Shown here piece after piece: positions 16,057 through 22,873 of a stretch of DNA of 38,085 nucleotides. The notes beneath the pieces were generated by a model. The model was not told where the DNA came from. It did not search any database and saw only the letters and a program-made list of their open reading frames with translations. The translations under genes were made by a program, and so were the position numbers. How positions within the stretch are numbered: position 1 is the first letter of the stretch; each line of letters begins with the position of its first letter. The DNA comes from Chloroflexota bacterium (GTDB lineage Bacteria > Chloroflexota > Anaerolineae > UBA1429), in the NCBI GenBank assembly GCA_012719135.1, contig JAAYAW010000056.1, forward strand, positions 1 through 38,085, written 5' to 3'.

Positions 16057-16494
16057 CTACCAGTCATCGGGCGCCGGGGCTCGGCGGCGGCGCTTGGTCT
16101 CGCTGCGGCGCGCCTTGGAACGGCGGCGCCTCTGTTTTTCGCCGCGGGATGGGCGTGTCCGCAGGCGTGTTCGGCGGGGCCGGAGGGCCTGTGCCAGCAG
16201 CTCCGACAGCCGCGCGAGTGCATCCGCGCGGTTTTGCCACTGGCTGGCGCTGGTCTGCGAGATCAGGTGGAGCACACCCTGGCGGTCGATCAGCCCGGCT
16301 AGCCGGCTGCAGATGAGGGCCTTCTGGACCTCATCGAGGCTGGGCGAGTTGGCCACGTCGAGCAAGAGCTCGACTCGTGTCGCGGTCTTGTTCACGTTCT
16401 GGCCGCCGGGCCCGCTGGAGCGCGTGAACTGCCAGCGGATCTCTGCGAGAGGGATGTTGGTGTCCGTGTCTACTTGAATTCCGGCCGAGTTCAC
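16057..16494 (-). CDS. arfB: ArfB-type peptidyl-tRNA hydrolase (class I release factor domain)
   Basis: ArfB (YaeJ/ICT1) frees ribosomes stalled at the 3' end of broken mRNAs by hydrolysing peptidyl-tRNA. The 145-aa protein has the catalytic loop FTRSSGPGGQNVNKTATRVEL with GGQ at 30-32, followed by the conserved QNRADALARL region and a long basic tail (RPSRGEKQRRRRSKARRSETKRRRR over about 110-138) that binds the empty mRNA channel. The frame is open far upstream but only this part looks like protein. The GTG at 16494 gives the family's length and N terminus; no strong ribosome site is visible, so the start is less sure. Confidence 0.9.
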   Translation of the reverse strand: MNSAGIQVDTDTNIPLAEIRWQFTRSSGPGGQNVNKTATRVELLLDVANSPSLDEVQKALICSRLAGLIDRQGVLHLISQTSASQWQNRADALARLSELLAQALRPRRTRLRTRPSRGEKQRRRRSKARRSETKRRRRAPAPDDW

Positions 16495-16684
16495 TGTGAT
16501 GGGTCCATCCCTGTGGAGAACCGGGGTGTGGCGAGAAGACGCTGCGACTGGAGAGGCGCTCCGGGATCCCACTGCATCTGTATCCCGGGCCATTCCGGTG
16601 CATGGCTGAAGGTCCATTGGGATAATAGACCGATATGGAGCAGGATGCCACTTGACCCTGCTGCGCTGAGAGGCCGCGCTGATG

Positions 16685-16690
16685 TATAAT
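16685..16690 (+). promoter_or_regulatory. Possible -10 box of the sortase gene
   Basis: A perfect TATAAT 41 bases before the GTG start of the sortase gene. No good -35 sits at 16-18 bases; TTGACC at 16652 is 27 bases away, too far. Confidence 0.4.
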
Positions 16691-16731
16691 GTGGCGATTG
16701 TTACAGGAAGAACGCGAAAGAGAGAGGTGCG

Positions 16732-17478
16732 GTGGAAGGCCGAAGGCGGTTCATCATCTTGCTGCTTCTGGCCGCGGGCTGCCTGTTGGTGGCGGTGTAT
16801 ACGAGCCGCTGGGTTCGGCCGGCGCCTGGGGAAGCTGGCCGGCAGTCTACGCCTGTGGCTGTGCTGACTCTGGTAGAGCGACCGGTGGGAACCCCAGTGG
16901 TTGCGGTGGCGATGCCAGGGGCAACGCTCACGCCGACGGCTTACATCCTCGCGGCAGAGCCGAGCCCCGAAGCTACCCCGACGATCACGCCGACCCCGGC
17001 GCCCACGGTGGACTATGGGCGTGAAGGGGCCACGGGCCGGGTTCAGATCCCGGTTCTGGGGATCGATCAAGTCATCGTGCCAGTGCCCTGGCGAATTCAG
17101 TACGTCAATGGCCAGCCAGTGGCCCAGTGGGATACCATCGATGGTGCCGCTGCACATAACCTCGGCTCGGCGCCTCTGGGAGGGCCAGGGAACACGGTAC
17201 TTACAGGCCACACGAGAGGGAACGGCCAAGGGGAGTTCCAGAACCTGTGGGACCTCGAGGCCGGCCAGGAGGTTGTCATCTGGGACTCTATCGGGCGCCA
17301 GTTCACCTATCTGGTCGAGAGCGTGCTCAAGGTTCAGGAAGTCGGGGCGAGCCTTGAGGAACGACAGAAGAACGCACAGTACATGATGCCGACGCAGGAC
17401 ACGCGGCTGACGCTCATCACCTGCTGGCCCGAATGGGTGTACACTCATCGGATCATCGTGATCGCGCGCCCTTTGTGA
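16732..17478 (+). CDS. Membrane-anchored sortase
   Basis: Cysteine transpeptidase of the sortase superfamily, 248 aa. There is an N-terminal anchor (7-24, FIILLLLAAGCLLVAVY), a Pro/Thr-rich stalk (about 35-95) and the sortase beta barrel. The catalytic triad is visible: H160 in LTGHTRG, C231 in TLITCWP and R240 in THRIIVIA. The TLxTC signature is intact. The GTG start follows GAGAGAGG. The next gene encodes a secreted protein that lacks a standard sorting signal, so the substrate is unknown. The class (D/E/F-like) cannot be decided from this sequence alone. Confidence 0.92.
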   Translation: MEGRRRFIILLLLAAGCLLVAVYTSRWVRPAPGEAGRQSTPVAVLTLVERPVGTPVVAVAMPGATLTPTAYILAAEPSPEATPTITPTPAPTVDYGREGATGRVQIPVLGIDQVIVPVPWRIQYVNGQPVAQWDTIDGAAAHNLGSAPLGGPGNTVLTGHTRGNGQGEFQNLWDLEAGQEVVIWDSIGRQFTYLVESVLKVQEVGASLEERQKNAQYMMPTQDTRLTLITCWPEWVYTHRIIVIARPL

Positions 17479-17522
17479 ACGATCTGATAGCATCACATCT
17501 GGCCAGCAGGGGCGAAACACCC

Positions 17523-17550
17523 TTGCAATCCGGCGCTGGGGTGCTATAAT
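17523..17550 (+). promoter_or_regulatory. Promoter of the secreted-protein gene
   Basis: TTGCAA (17523-17528), 16-base spacer, perfect TATAAT (17545-17550), about 65 bases before ATG 17615. Confidence 0.7.
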
Positions 17551-17614
17551 CTGGGTATACGGGTCACACCTATAGCTGGGCCCGCCTGTGGTGGTGCGAG
17601 CAAAGGAGACAAAC

Positions 17615-18133
17615 ATGCCGGAGAACCCAAGGCGCATCCCGTTTGGCTGGATCGCAGCGCTGCTGTTGGTGGTGCTGGTGGCCGCTCTTCCTGCCGCCTG
17701 GGCCGGTCCCCTTGCGGAGCCTGCTCGCCAGACGATTCCCGGCGGTGACCCGACGCCGACGCCGCGCACGCCGGTGGTCGTCTGCAAACTCATCGAGCCC
17801 TGCGAGTTCGCCACGATGACCGTCCCTCTGGAGAACGAGGGTACGCTGGCGATGGAGGGCTGCGAGCTCAGGCTTGAAGAGGCGGCCGCCATCGAGTACC
17901 GTTATCAGGGGCAGACGATGACCGCTCCGTACGTCATCCCGATCCGGCGCCTGCTCCCCGGGGAGACGGTTAACGTTTCGTTCGAGGCCGGGTTGCTGTG
18001 CGATGATCCGGCGGCTTTGCCCTGCACCATGTATGTTCTGGATGTGACGCTCGTGTGCGGAGAGCAATCGTCGCTTGTGGATCAGATCTGCATCGACTCC
18101 CCGTGCCCGGTACTTCCCTCGGTGGGCAAGTAG
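17615..18133 (+). CDS. Secreted cysteine-containing protein, beta-sandwich-like
   Basis: Unrecognised 172-aa protein. A typical signal peptide covers 1-30 (basic PRR, hydrophobic IAALLLVVLVAALPAA, likely cut after AWA). A short PTPTPRTP linker follows, then an alternating hydrophobic pattern with TMTVPLENEGTLAMEGCELRL and PGETVNVSFEAGLLC that resembles CARDB/DUF11-type Ig-like folds. Eight or so cysteines could form disulfides outside the cell. AAAGGAG six bases before ATG 17615 fixes the start. It follows a sortase and ends in LPSVGK, but without a membrane segment after it. Own promoter and terminator. Confidence 0.8.
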   Translation: MPENPRRIPFGWIAALLLVVLVAALPAAWAGPLAEPARQTIPGGDPTPTPRTPVVVCKLIEPCEFATMTVPLENEGTLAMEGCELRLEEAAAIEYRYQGQTMTAPYVIPIRRLLPGETVNVSFEAGLLCDDPAALPCTMYVLDVTLVCGEQSSLVDQICIDSPCPVLPSVGK

Positions 18134-18160
18134 CGCGCGGAACACTCGGACCGAAGCGGC

Positions 18161-18195
18161 GCGGGGATGCGGACTGGGGCATCCCCGCTTTCATT
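18161..18195 (+). terminator. Terminator after the secreted-protein gene
   Basis: A perfect 10-bp GC-rich stem, GCGGGGATGC (18161-18170) with GCATCCCCGC (18179-18188), an 8-base loop and the short tail TTTCATT. Confidence 0.7.
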
Positions 18196-18232
18196 GGAGC
18201 GCTGTTGACGCCAGCGCTGCCCCCGGGTTTTC

Positions 18233-18246
18233 GGATGCCGGCATCC
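18233..18246. repeat. Perfect 14-bp palindrome before the sugar transferase gene
   Basis: GGATGCCGGCATCC reads the same on both strands and ends 31 bases before ATG 18278. It could be an operator, or simply a GC-rich palindrome; no clear promoter overlaps it (TTGACG at 18205-18210 lacks a -10 at the right distance). Confidence 0.4.
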
Positions 18247-18277
18247 AATACCTCACGATCCCTCCGGCTGAGGACCC

Positions 18278-19762
18278 ATGGCACAAGGCTATGCATCTGC
18301 CCGCCAGACAGTCGAGCCCCGTAACGAGCGCGACGCTCCAAGGGCGCGTGCGACTCGCCTTGCCCATGGCTTGCACATCTCCGAAAGAAGAACCCTGCTC
18401 GGCCTTCTGGACGCAGCGCTTCTCGGGCTAGCACTCCTTCTGGCCCTCTGGTCGCGCACCGTGATCTTTGCAGAGATGGACGGTGTGGGCTTTTACCCCC
18501 TGCGCGCCATCTGGTGGCTCACCCTCCTCGTGCTGTGGTTTCCCCTTGCGCTGGTGCTGGATTGTTACAGCCTCAGGCTGGCGGCGAGCCCGGTGCGCAG
18601 CGCATTGTTCGCCGCCGGATGTGCGGCACTGGTGAGCGCCGTATACCTCGTCGTCCCGGTCATCTCCGCACCGCTGACGCGTTCTCGTTTGGCATGGTTT
18701 CTCTTTGCGGGAGCGGCTACCTTGCTGGTGGGCACGGGACGCCTCGCTTACGCGCGCCTGGCAGGGACAGCCCGGCTATCCCGTCGTGTCCTGATCCTGG
18801 GTGCGGGCTGGGCAGGCCGATCCATGGCGAAGGAGATCCAGGACAGGGGGGCCTGGTCGGGCCTGCGCCTGGTCGGCTTTGTGGATGATGACACCCGGCT
18901 GCGTGGGACACAGATCGCGGACCTGCCGGTGCTCGGCGGCGGTGAGGACCTCGAGCGCATTGTGCGTGAGTCCGGCATCCAGGACCTCGTGGTGGCCATC
19001 ACACGAGCCGGAACAATGGCACCCCGCCTCTTGCAGGGCTTGATGGAATGCTCGAACAATGGCGTAGATGTGGTGCCGATGGGCGTGTACTATGAGCGGC
19101 TGACGGGGTCGGTTCCTGCGCAGCATCTGGGGCAGGATCTCTTTGCGCTGGTGGATGTGCCAACCGGGGTGGGGCCGCGACTGTGGGACATGATACGGCG
19201 CGTCGGGGATGTGGTGATCGGGATCGCTGGCCTTGTTGCTCTCCTGGCTATCGCGCCATTTATCGCCCTGGCGATCGTGCTGGACGGCCCCGGGGGGGTG
19301 CTCTACTTTCAGGAACGCGTCGGGATGGGGGGACGACCGTTCACCCTCGCCAAGTTCCGGACGATGGTGCCTGACGCCGAGCAGAACGGAGCGGTTTGGG
19401 CGGTAAGACACGACACTCGCATCACGCGGGTTGGACGGTTCCTGCGCAGCGCGCGCCTGGACGAACTGCCCCAGTTCTGGAATCTGGTGAATGGGACGAT
19501 GACGCTGATCGGCCCGAGGCCAGAACGGCCCTTGTTTGTGGACGAGCTCAGCCGGTCGTTTCCTTACTACCGGATCCGGCACTCGGTGCGGCCCGGCCTA
19601 ACCGGCTGGGCACAGGTACGCTTTCGCTATGGCAATAGCATGGACGATGCTCTCGAAAAGCTGCGCTACGATCTCTACTATATCAAGCACAGGGGCCCGG
19701 CTCTGGATGCCGTGATTCTGCTGTACACACTGCGGGTCATCGCTCGGATGGAGGGCTGCTGA
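18278..19762 (+). CDS. Polyprenyl-phosphate sugar-1-phosphate transferase (WcaJ/WbaP-like)
   Basis: Starts a surface polysaccharide by moving a sugar phosphate from a nucleotide sugar to undecaprenyl phosphate. The 494-aa protein has four or five N-terminal membrane helices (about 40-165), a nucleotide-binding-like domain (VLILGAGWAGRSMA near 170-185, LRLVGFVDDD), one more membrane segment (about 310-333) and the bacterial sugar transferase domain with FQERVGMGGRPFTLAKFRTM, DELPQFWNLVNGTMTLIGPRPERP and RPGLTGWAQV. The sugar is unknown. The stop codon overlaps a small frame (TGATG), and a DUF4012 gene follows. Confidence 0.93.
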   Translation: MAQGYASARQTVEPRNERDAPRARATRLAHGLHISERRTLLGLLDAALLGLALLLALWSRTVIFAEMDGVGFYPLRAIWWLTLLVLWFPLALVLDCYSLRLAASPVRSALFAAGCAALVSAVYLVVPVISAPLTRSRLAWFLFAGAATLLVGTGRLAYARLAGTARLSRRVLILGAGWAGRSMAKEIQDRGAWSGLRLVGFVDDDTRLRGTQIADLPVLGGGEDLERIVRESGIQDLVVAITRAGTMAPRLLQGLMECSNNGVDVVPMGVYYERLTGSVPAQHLGQDLFALVDVPTGVGPRLWDMIRRVGDVVIGIAGLVALLAIAPFIALAIVLDGPGGVLYFQERVGMGGRPFTLAKFRTMVPDAEQNGAVWAVRHDTRITRVGRFLRSARLDELPQFWNLVNGTMTLIGPRPERPLFVDELSRSFPYYRIRHSVRPGLTGWAQVRFRYGNSMDDALEKLRYDLYYIKHRGPALDAVILLYTLRVIARMEGC

Positions 19763-19923
19763 TGGCCGCTGGCCTTGCCGCGAGACTGACGGGCGCCGTC
19801 GCTGGTTGGCGCCCCGACACGCGGCGATATGACGGCTACCCCTCGTCGCGGCTGACCTCCTGGCTCCAGATTCCGCCGGGCCGTCGAGACAAGTCACTCG
19901 CACCACTCTTTCAGGCCCATTGA
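19762..19923 (+). CDS. Possible small protein (53 aa), unknown
   Basis: A short frame whose ATG shares a base with the sugar transferase stop (TGATG) and whose TGA ends two bases before the ATG of the DUF4012 gene. The product starts MAAGLAARLTGAVAGW and is Arg-rich afterwards; it has no membrane helix or known motif. The tight coupling at both ends and the lack of any other use for these 160 bases argue that it is translated; without homologues it could still be an intergenic accident. Confidence 0.4.
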   Translation: MAAGLAARLTGAVAGWRPDTRRYDGYPSSRLTSWLQIPPGRRDKSLAPLFQAH

Positions 19924-19925
19924 GA

Positions 19926-21875
19926 ATGAGTGATCCGGTGCGGGTATCGCCATCGGTAGCTTTGGGTGCGAACCGCGATCGTCCAGGCTGGCGCCGAATC
20001 CTCCCATACGGCCTCCTCCTACTCCTGCTTCTGTGGCTTGGCGTCGGCTGCTATCGCGCTCTCGGGAGTGCGATCCACGCGCGGGCACTTGCTGCAGACT
20101 TGGCCGCGCTGTGGAATGGCCGGGGCGAGCGTGGCGAGATCCCCGGTGAACTGCTAGGGCAGGCACAGCTGCAGGCGGGATATCTCACTCAGGATCTGAG
20201 CGGCTTGCAGCGGTGGGTGAGCCCGCTGGCCTGCGGTCTGCTGGCTCGGATGCCGCCCCGGGCGATCGCCGATTACGGCCAGTATGCCTGCGACGGGCTC
20301 CTGGTGGGGGCCGGCCTGGCCGAAACGTTGCGCGACGTGCTGGCGGCGGCGCACGCCGCTGCCGTCGATGGCCGAGTGGAGCAGGCGGATGCCATCGAGG
20401 CCGCGCTGGCGCGCCTGGCTGAGGGGCGCGCTCGCCTCGAGATGCTTCTGCCAGCCGCCGAGCGTCTGCAGCAGCAAGCGGCAGACGGTCGTGTTACGGA
20501 GCAAGCCAGGCAGCCCGCCAGACTCTCCTCCTTTGCGGTGAATGCCCTGATTGTGGCGCCGTCGGCACTGGGCGGCGACGCAAGCCGTACGTATCTGGTC
20601 CTGCTGCAGAACTCGGACGAGTTGCGGGCGACCGGCGGGTTCATCGGGAGCGTTGTGGTGGTGGCGCTGCAGGGCCACCGGATCACGTCCATGCAGTACC
20701 TGAACAGCTATGACGTGGAGCCGCGCGGGGCGCAGATGCCTCCAGCACCGGCCCCGTTGGTCGAGTACATGGCCGCTCCAGGTTTGGTGTTTCGCGATGC
20801 GAACTGGTCCCCGGACTTTCCCTCCTCCGCCGCCGTGTTGGCCGCGTTGTACAGCGCCCATCGAGGGCAAGTCGACGGGATCGTGGCCATAGATACCGAG
20901 TTCTTGCGCCAGGTGCTTTATGCGGTGGGCCCGGTGCCGGTGGCCAAGTATGGGATCGCGCTGAACGGCGACAATCTGGTTCATATGGCCGAGACCTACT
21001 GGGAGAACCCGCTGGAGGGCGCCGCACTTTCCGGTATCGCCGAGGAGCGCTGGGACTGGTCGAGACACAGGAAGGATTTCGGTGGGGATTTCGCCGACGC
21101 TGCCCGCTCACACGTGGCCTCAATCGACGCCGGCGCGTGGCTGCGATTCGCCGGGACCGCGGCCAGGATGGCCGAGGAGCGACACCTGCTGATCTGGGCG
21201 GCCTCTGAGTCCGTCCAGGCTGCGATTGCCCGTGCCGGATGGTCCGGAGAAGTGCGGCGGGATGCAGGCGATTTCCTCATGGTGGTTGATTCGAACGTGG
21301 GATTCAACAAGGTGGACCGCCGCATCGAGCGCGCGTTCCACTACGAACTCGATCTCGTTGAGGACACGCCCAGGGTTTCCGTGACGCTGAGCTATACCCA
21401 TACCGGCACGGCCGAGGTGCAGGGTTGTGTCCACGAGGCCCGGGTACTGGAATCCTACGATGCGCTGACTCAGCAGTGCTACTGGAACTATACGCGGATT
21501 CTCGTGCGCACTGAGGCGGAGTTGGTCCGTGTGAACGGCAACACACAGCGGGTTGATGAGGGAGCAGAAGCAGGAAGCAAGAGCCTCGGTACGTTGGTTC
21601 TCGTGGCTCCCGGCCAGAGGGTCGACCTGGTGTTCACCTACAGTCTGCCTTCGGATCTGATCAGCTGTCAGGGCAGGACCTGCGAGCTGCGCCTCACCGT
21701 GCAAAAGCAGCCGGGAACCGACGCCACCCCTCTGCAGATCGCGACGGGAGCCGGGCTTCCAGGCGCCCAGGTGCTCGGAGTAGGCCTTTCCGAGGTGGAT
21801 GGCGTGGCGACGACGGACTTGAGTGAGGACCGGAGGCTCGTACTCCGCTGGAGGCGCGGTGTGACAGGGGAGTGA
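19926..21875 (+). CDS. DUF4012 membrane-anchored envelope protein
   Basis: A 649-aa protein with one N-terminal membrane helix (about 26-44) and an extracellular part. After a helical region (about 50-200) comes the DUF4012 domain with YLVLLQNSDELRATGGFIGSVV, FRDANWSPDFPSSAAVLAALY and VDGIVAIDTEFLRQVLYAVGPV. This pattern is distantly like the LytR-CpsA-Psr ligases that attach glycopolymers to the wall. Placed after a sugar-phosphate transferase, a part in surface-polymer assembly or attachment is a fair inference. TTG 19920 is in frame, but ATG 19926 is the more likely start. The stop region overlaps the GTG at 21872. Confidence 0.88.
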   Translation: MSDPVRVSPSVALGANRDRPGWRRILPYGLLLLLLLWLGVGCYRALGSAIHARALAADLAALWNGRGERGEIPGELLGQAQLQAGYLTQDLSGLQRWVSPLACGLLARMPPRAIADYGQYACDGLLVGAGLAETLRDVLAAAHAAAVDGRVEQADAIEAALARLAEGRARLEMLLPAAERLQQQAADGRVTEQARQPARLSSFAVNALIVAPSALGGDASRTYLVLLQNSDELRATGGFIGSVVVVALQGHRITSMQYLNSYDVEPRGAQMPPAPAPLVEYMAAPGLVFRDANWSPDFPSSAAVLAALYSAHRGQVDGIVAIDTEFLRQVLYAVGPVPVAKYGIALNGDNLVHMAETYWENPLEGAALSGIAEERWDWSRHRKDFGGDFADAARSHVASIDAGAWLRFAGTAARMAEERHLLIWAASESVQAAIARAGWSGEVRRDAGDFLMVVDSNVGFNKVDRRIERAFHYELDLVEDTPRVSVTLSYTHTGTAEVQGCVHEARVLESYDALTQQCYWNYTRILVRTEAELVRVNGNTQRVDEGAEAGSKSLGTLVLVAPGQRVDLVFTYSLPSDLISCQGRTCELRLTVQKQPGTDATPLQIATGAGLPGAQVLGVGLSEVDGVATTDLSEDRRLVLRWRRGVTGE

Positions 21876-21917
21876 GTTCAGTACAGGCTACTCTCACGCC
21901 GAGTGAAGGGGAACCCC

Positions 21918-21946
21918 TTGCGAGTATAGAACATACATTCTATACT
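21918..21946 (+). promoter_or_regulatory. Promoter with embedded operator palindrome of the HTH gene
   Basis: TTGCGA (21918-21923), 17-base spacer, TATACT (21941-21946). A perfect inverted repeat, AGTATAGAA (21923-21931) and TTCTATACT (21938-21946) with a 6-base centre, fills the spacer and its right arm is the -10 box. The centre GAACATACATTC is one base from the Gram-positive LexA box core GAAC-N4-GTTC, so LexA control is an alternative to autorepression. Confidence 0.75.
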
Positions 21947-21967
21947 GTGGGCGACGCAGGAGGGGCC

Positions 21968-22222
21968 ATGGAAGACGAGGACATCCGGGCGCTGGTTCGA
22001 ATCCTCAGGCGGATCATGGCGGACGAGTATGTCACGATGCAGGGAATGGCCCGCCGTCTTGGCTTTGCGACGAGCCACGTCTCCATGATCCTCGCCGGCA
22101 AGCGACGCCCAGGGCTGCGCTTTGTATGGGCCGCGATGGAACATATCCCGGAGGTGCGCGAACTGATGCTCAGCCGCCACGCGGGGAAAAGAAAGCCCCC
22201 TGGTTCGACCCCAGGGGGCTGA
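21968..22222 (+). CDS. Small XRE-like helix-turn-helix regulator
   Basis: An 84-aa protein made up of one helix-turn-helix of Cro/C1 type: TMQGMARRLGFATSHVSMILAGKRRPG (about 23-49) is the classical pattern with the recognition helix SHVSMILAG. A GTG at 21872 is in frame but lies before the promoter; AGGAGG (21958-21963) and ATG 21968 follow the promoter with a leader of about 15 bases. The palindrome over the promoter suggests self-repression. The last ten codons are also the stem of the convergent bioY terminator, and the C terminus (KRKPPGSTPGG) looks accordingly unstructured. Target genes unknown. Confidence 0.85.
   Translation: MEDEDIRALVRILRRIMADEYVTMQGMARRLGFATSHVSMILAGKRRPGLRFVWAAMEHIPEVRELMLSRHAGKRKPPGSTPGG
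22186..22220 (-). terminator. Terminator of bioY, overlapping the HTH coding end
   Basis: Minus strand: AGCCCCCTGG (22220-22211), 7-base loop, CCAGGGGGCT (22203-22194), then TTTCTTTT. A 10-bp stem with a strong T run on the minus side only; it ends the bioY transcript and lies within the last codons of the convergent HTH gene. Confidence 0.85.
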
Positions 22223-22238
22223 CTGACCAGAGAGTGCG

Positions 22239-22784
22239 TTACCGGCGGGGGAGTGAAAGCAGGGCCGCCGCGAGGGCGACCTTGAGCAAATCCGTCCCCA
22301 CGAAAGGCACGACACCCGCGGCGAAGGCGCGACTCAGGCTGCCGAGGTATCCTGCCAGCCACAGGGTTCCCAGCGAATAAACGATTCCTAGGGCGAGCGC
22401 GCCCGCCAACAGTCTAAGCGCTGCAGAAGAGCGGCCCGCTCGCCTGCTTAGCGACCCCGCGGCCAGTGCCGCGATGGGGAAGCTGATCAGGTAGCCGGCT
22501 GTAGGTGATAGAAACGCGGCGGGGCCGGCCAGACCGGAAGCGGTGAGAGGTGCTCCCAGTAGAATCGCCTGGAGATAGAGCGCCTGGGCCAGGGCTGCAT
22601 CACGGCCGCCCAGCATATAGCCGCTGAGGATGACCACGAGGACCTGGAGCGTCAGAGGGACTGGCGAGCCTGGAATCAGGATGCTCATGCGCGCGCTCAG
22701 GGCCGTTGCCAGCGCGAACAGGACGATGCCGATGGCCCGAGTTACGATCGTGGCGTCGGTACGGCGGAGCGTTCGAACGTACAT
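22239..22784 (-). CDS. bioY: Biotin transporter BioY (ECF S component)
   Basis: Membrane protein that binds biotin for uptake, alone or with an ECF module (EcfT and two ATPases, not in this window). The 181-aa protein has about six membrane helices; the family pattern is seen in VLFALATALSARMSILIPGSPVPLTLQVLVVILSGYMLG (split about 20-58) and SPTAGYLISFPIAALAAG (about 93-110), including the PVPLTLQ biotin-loop motif. The frame is open to 22826, but GGGAGG four bases before ATG 22784 sets the start. A terminator overlapping the convergent HTH gene follows. A near-palindrome lies 26 bases upstream. Confidence 0.93.
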   Translation of the reverse strand: MYVRTLRRTDATIVTRAIGIVLFALATALSARMSILIPGSPVPLTLQVLVVILSGYMLGGRDAALAQALYLQAILLGAPLTASGLAGPAAFLSPTAGYLISFPIAALAAGSLSRRAGRSSAALRLLAGALALGIVYSLGTLWLAGYLGSLSRAFAAGVVPFVGTDLLKVALAAALLSLPRR

Positions 22785-22809
22785 GGGTCCTCCCAACTTG
22801 CTGAGCCGA

Positions 22810-22830
22810 ATAGTACCACTGTGCAACTAT
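22810..22830 (-). promoter_or_regulatory. Near-palindrome upstream of bioY, possible operator
   Basis: A 21-bp sequence, ATAGT-N11-ACTAT with CAC-C/A-GTG paired inside, symmetric at 8 of 10 base pairs. It differs from the BirA, BioQ and BioR sites that I know. Position between the hydrolase gene and bioY fits a repressor site; no clear promoter could be assigned. Confidence 0.4.
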
Positions 22831-22873
22831 ACGGACGGACGGGGCCGCGTCAAATCCAGACCCTGCTACACCG

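Noticed and set aside
16652-16690. TTGACC at 16652 as -35 for the TATAAT at 16685
   Set aside because: The spacer would be 27 bases, too long for a sigma-70 promoter.
16495-17892. Upstream part of the frame that contains arfB
   Set aside because: It lies opposite the sortase and secreted-protein genes, has no motif and low-complexity composition; only 16057-16494 encodes recognisable protein.
18116-18133. C-terminal LPSVGK as an LPXTG sorting signal
   Set aside because: No hydrophobic segment or basic tail follows; the stop comes at once, and no frameshift restores them.
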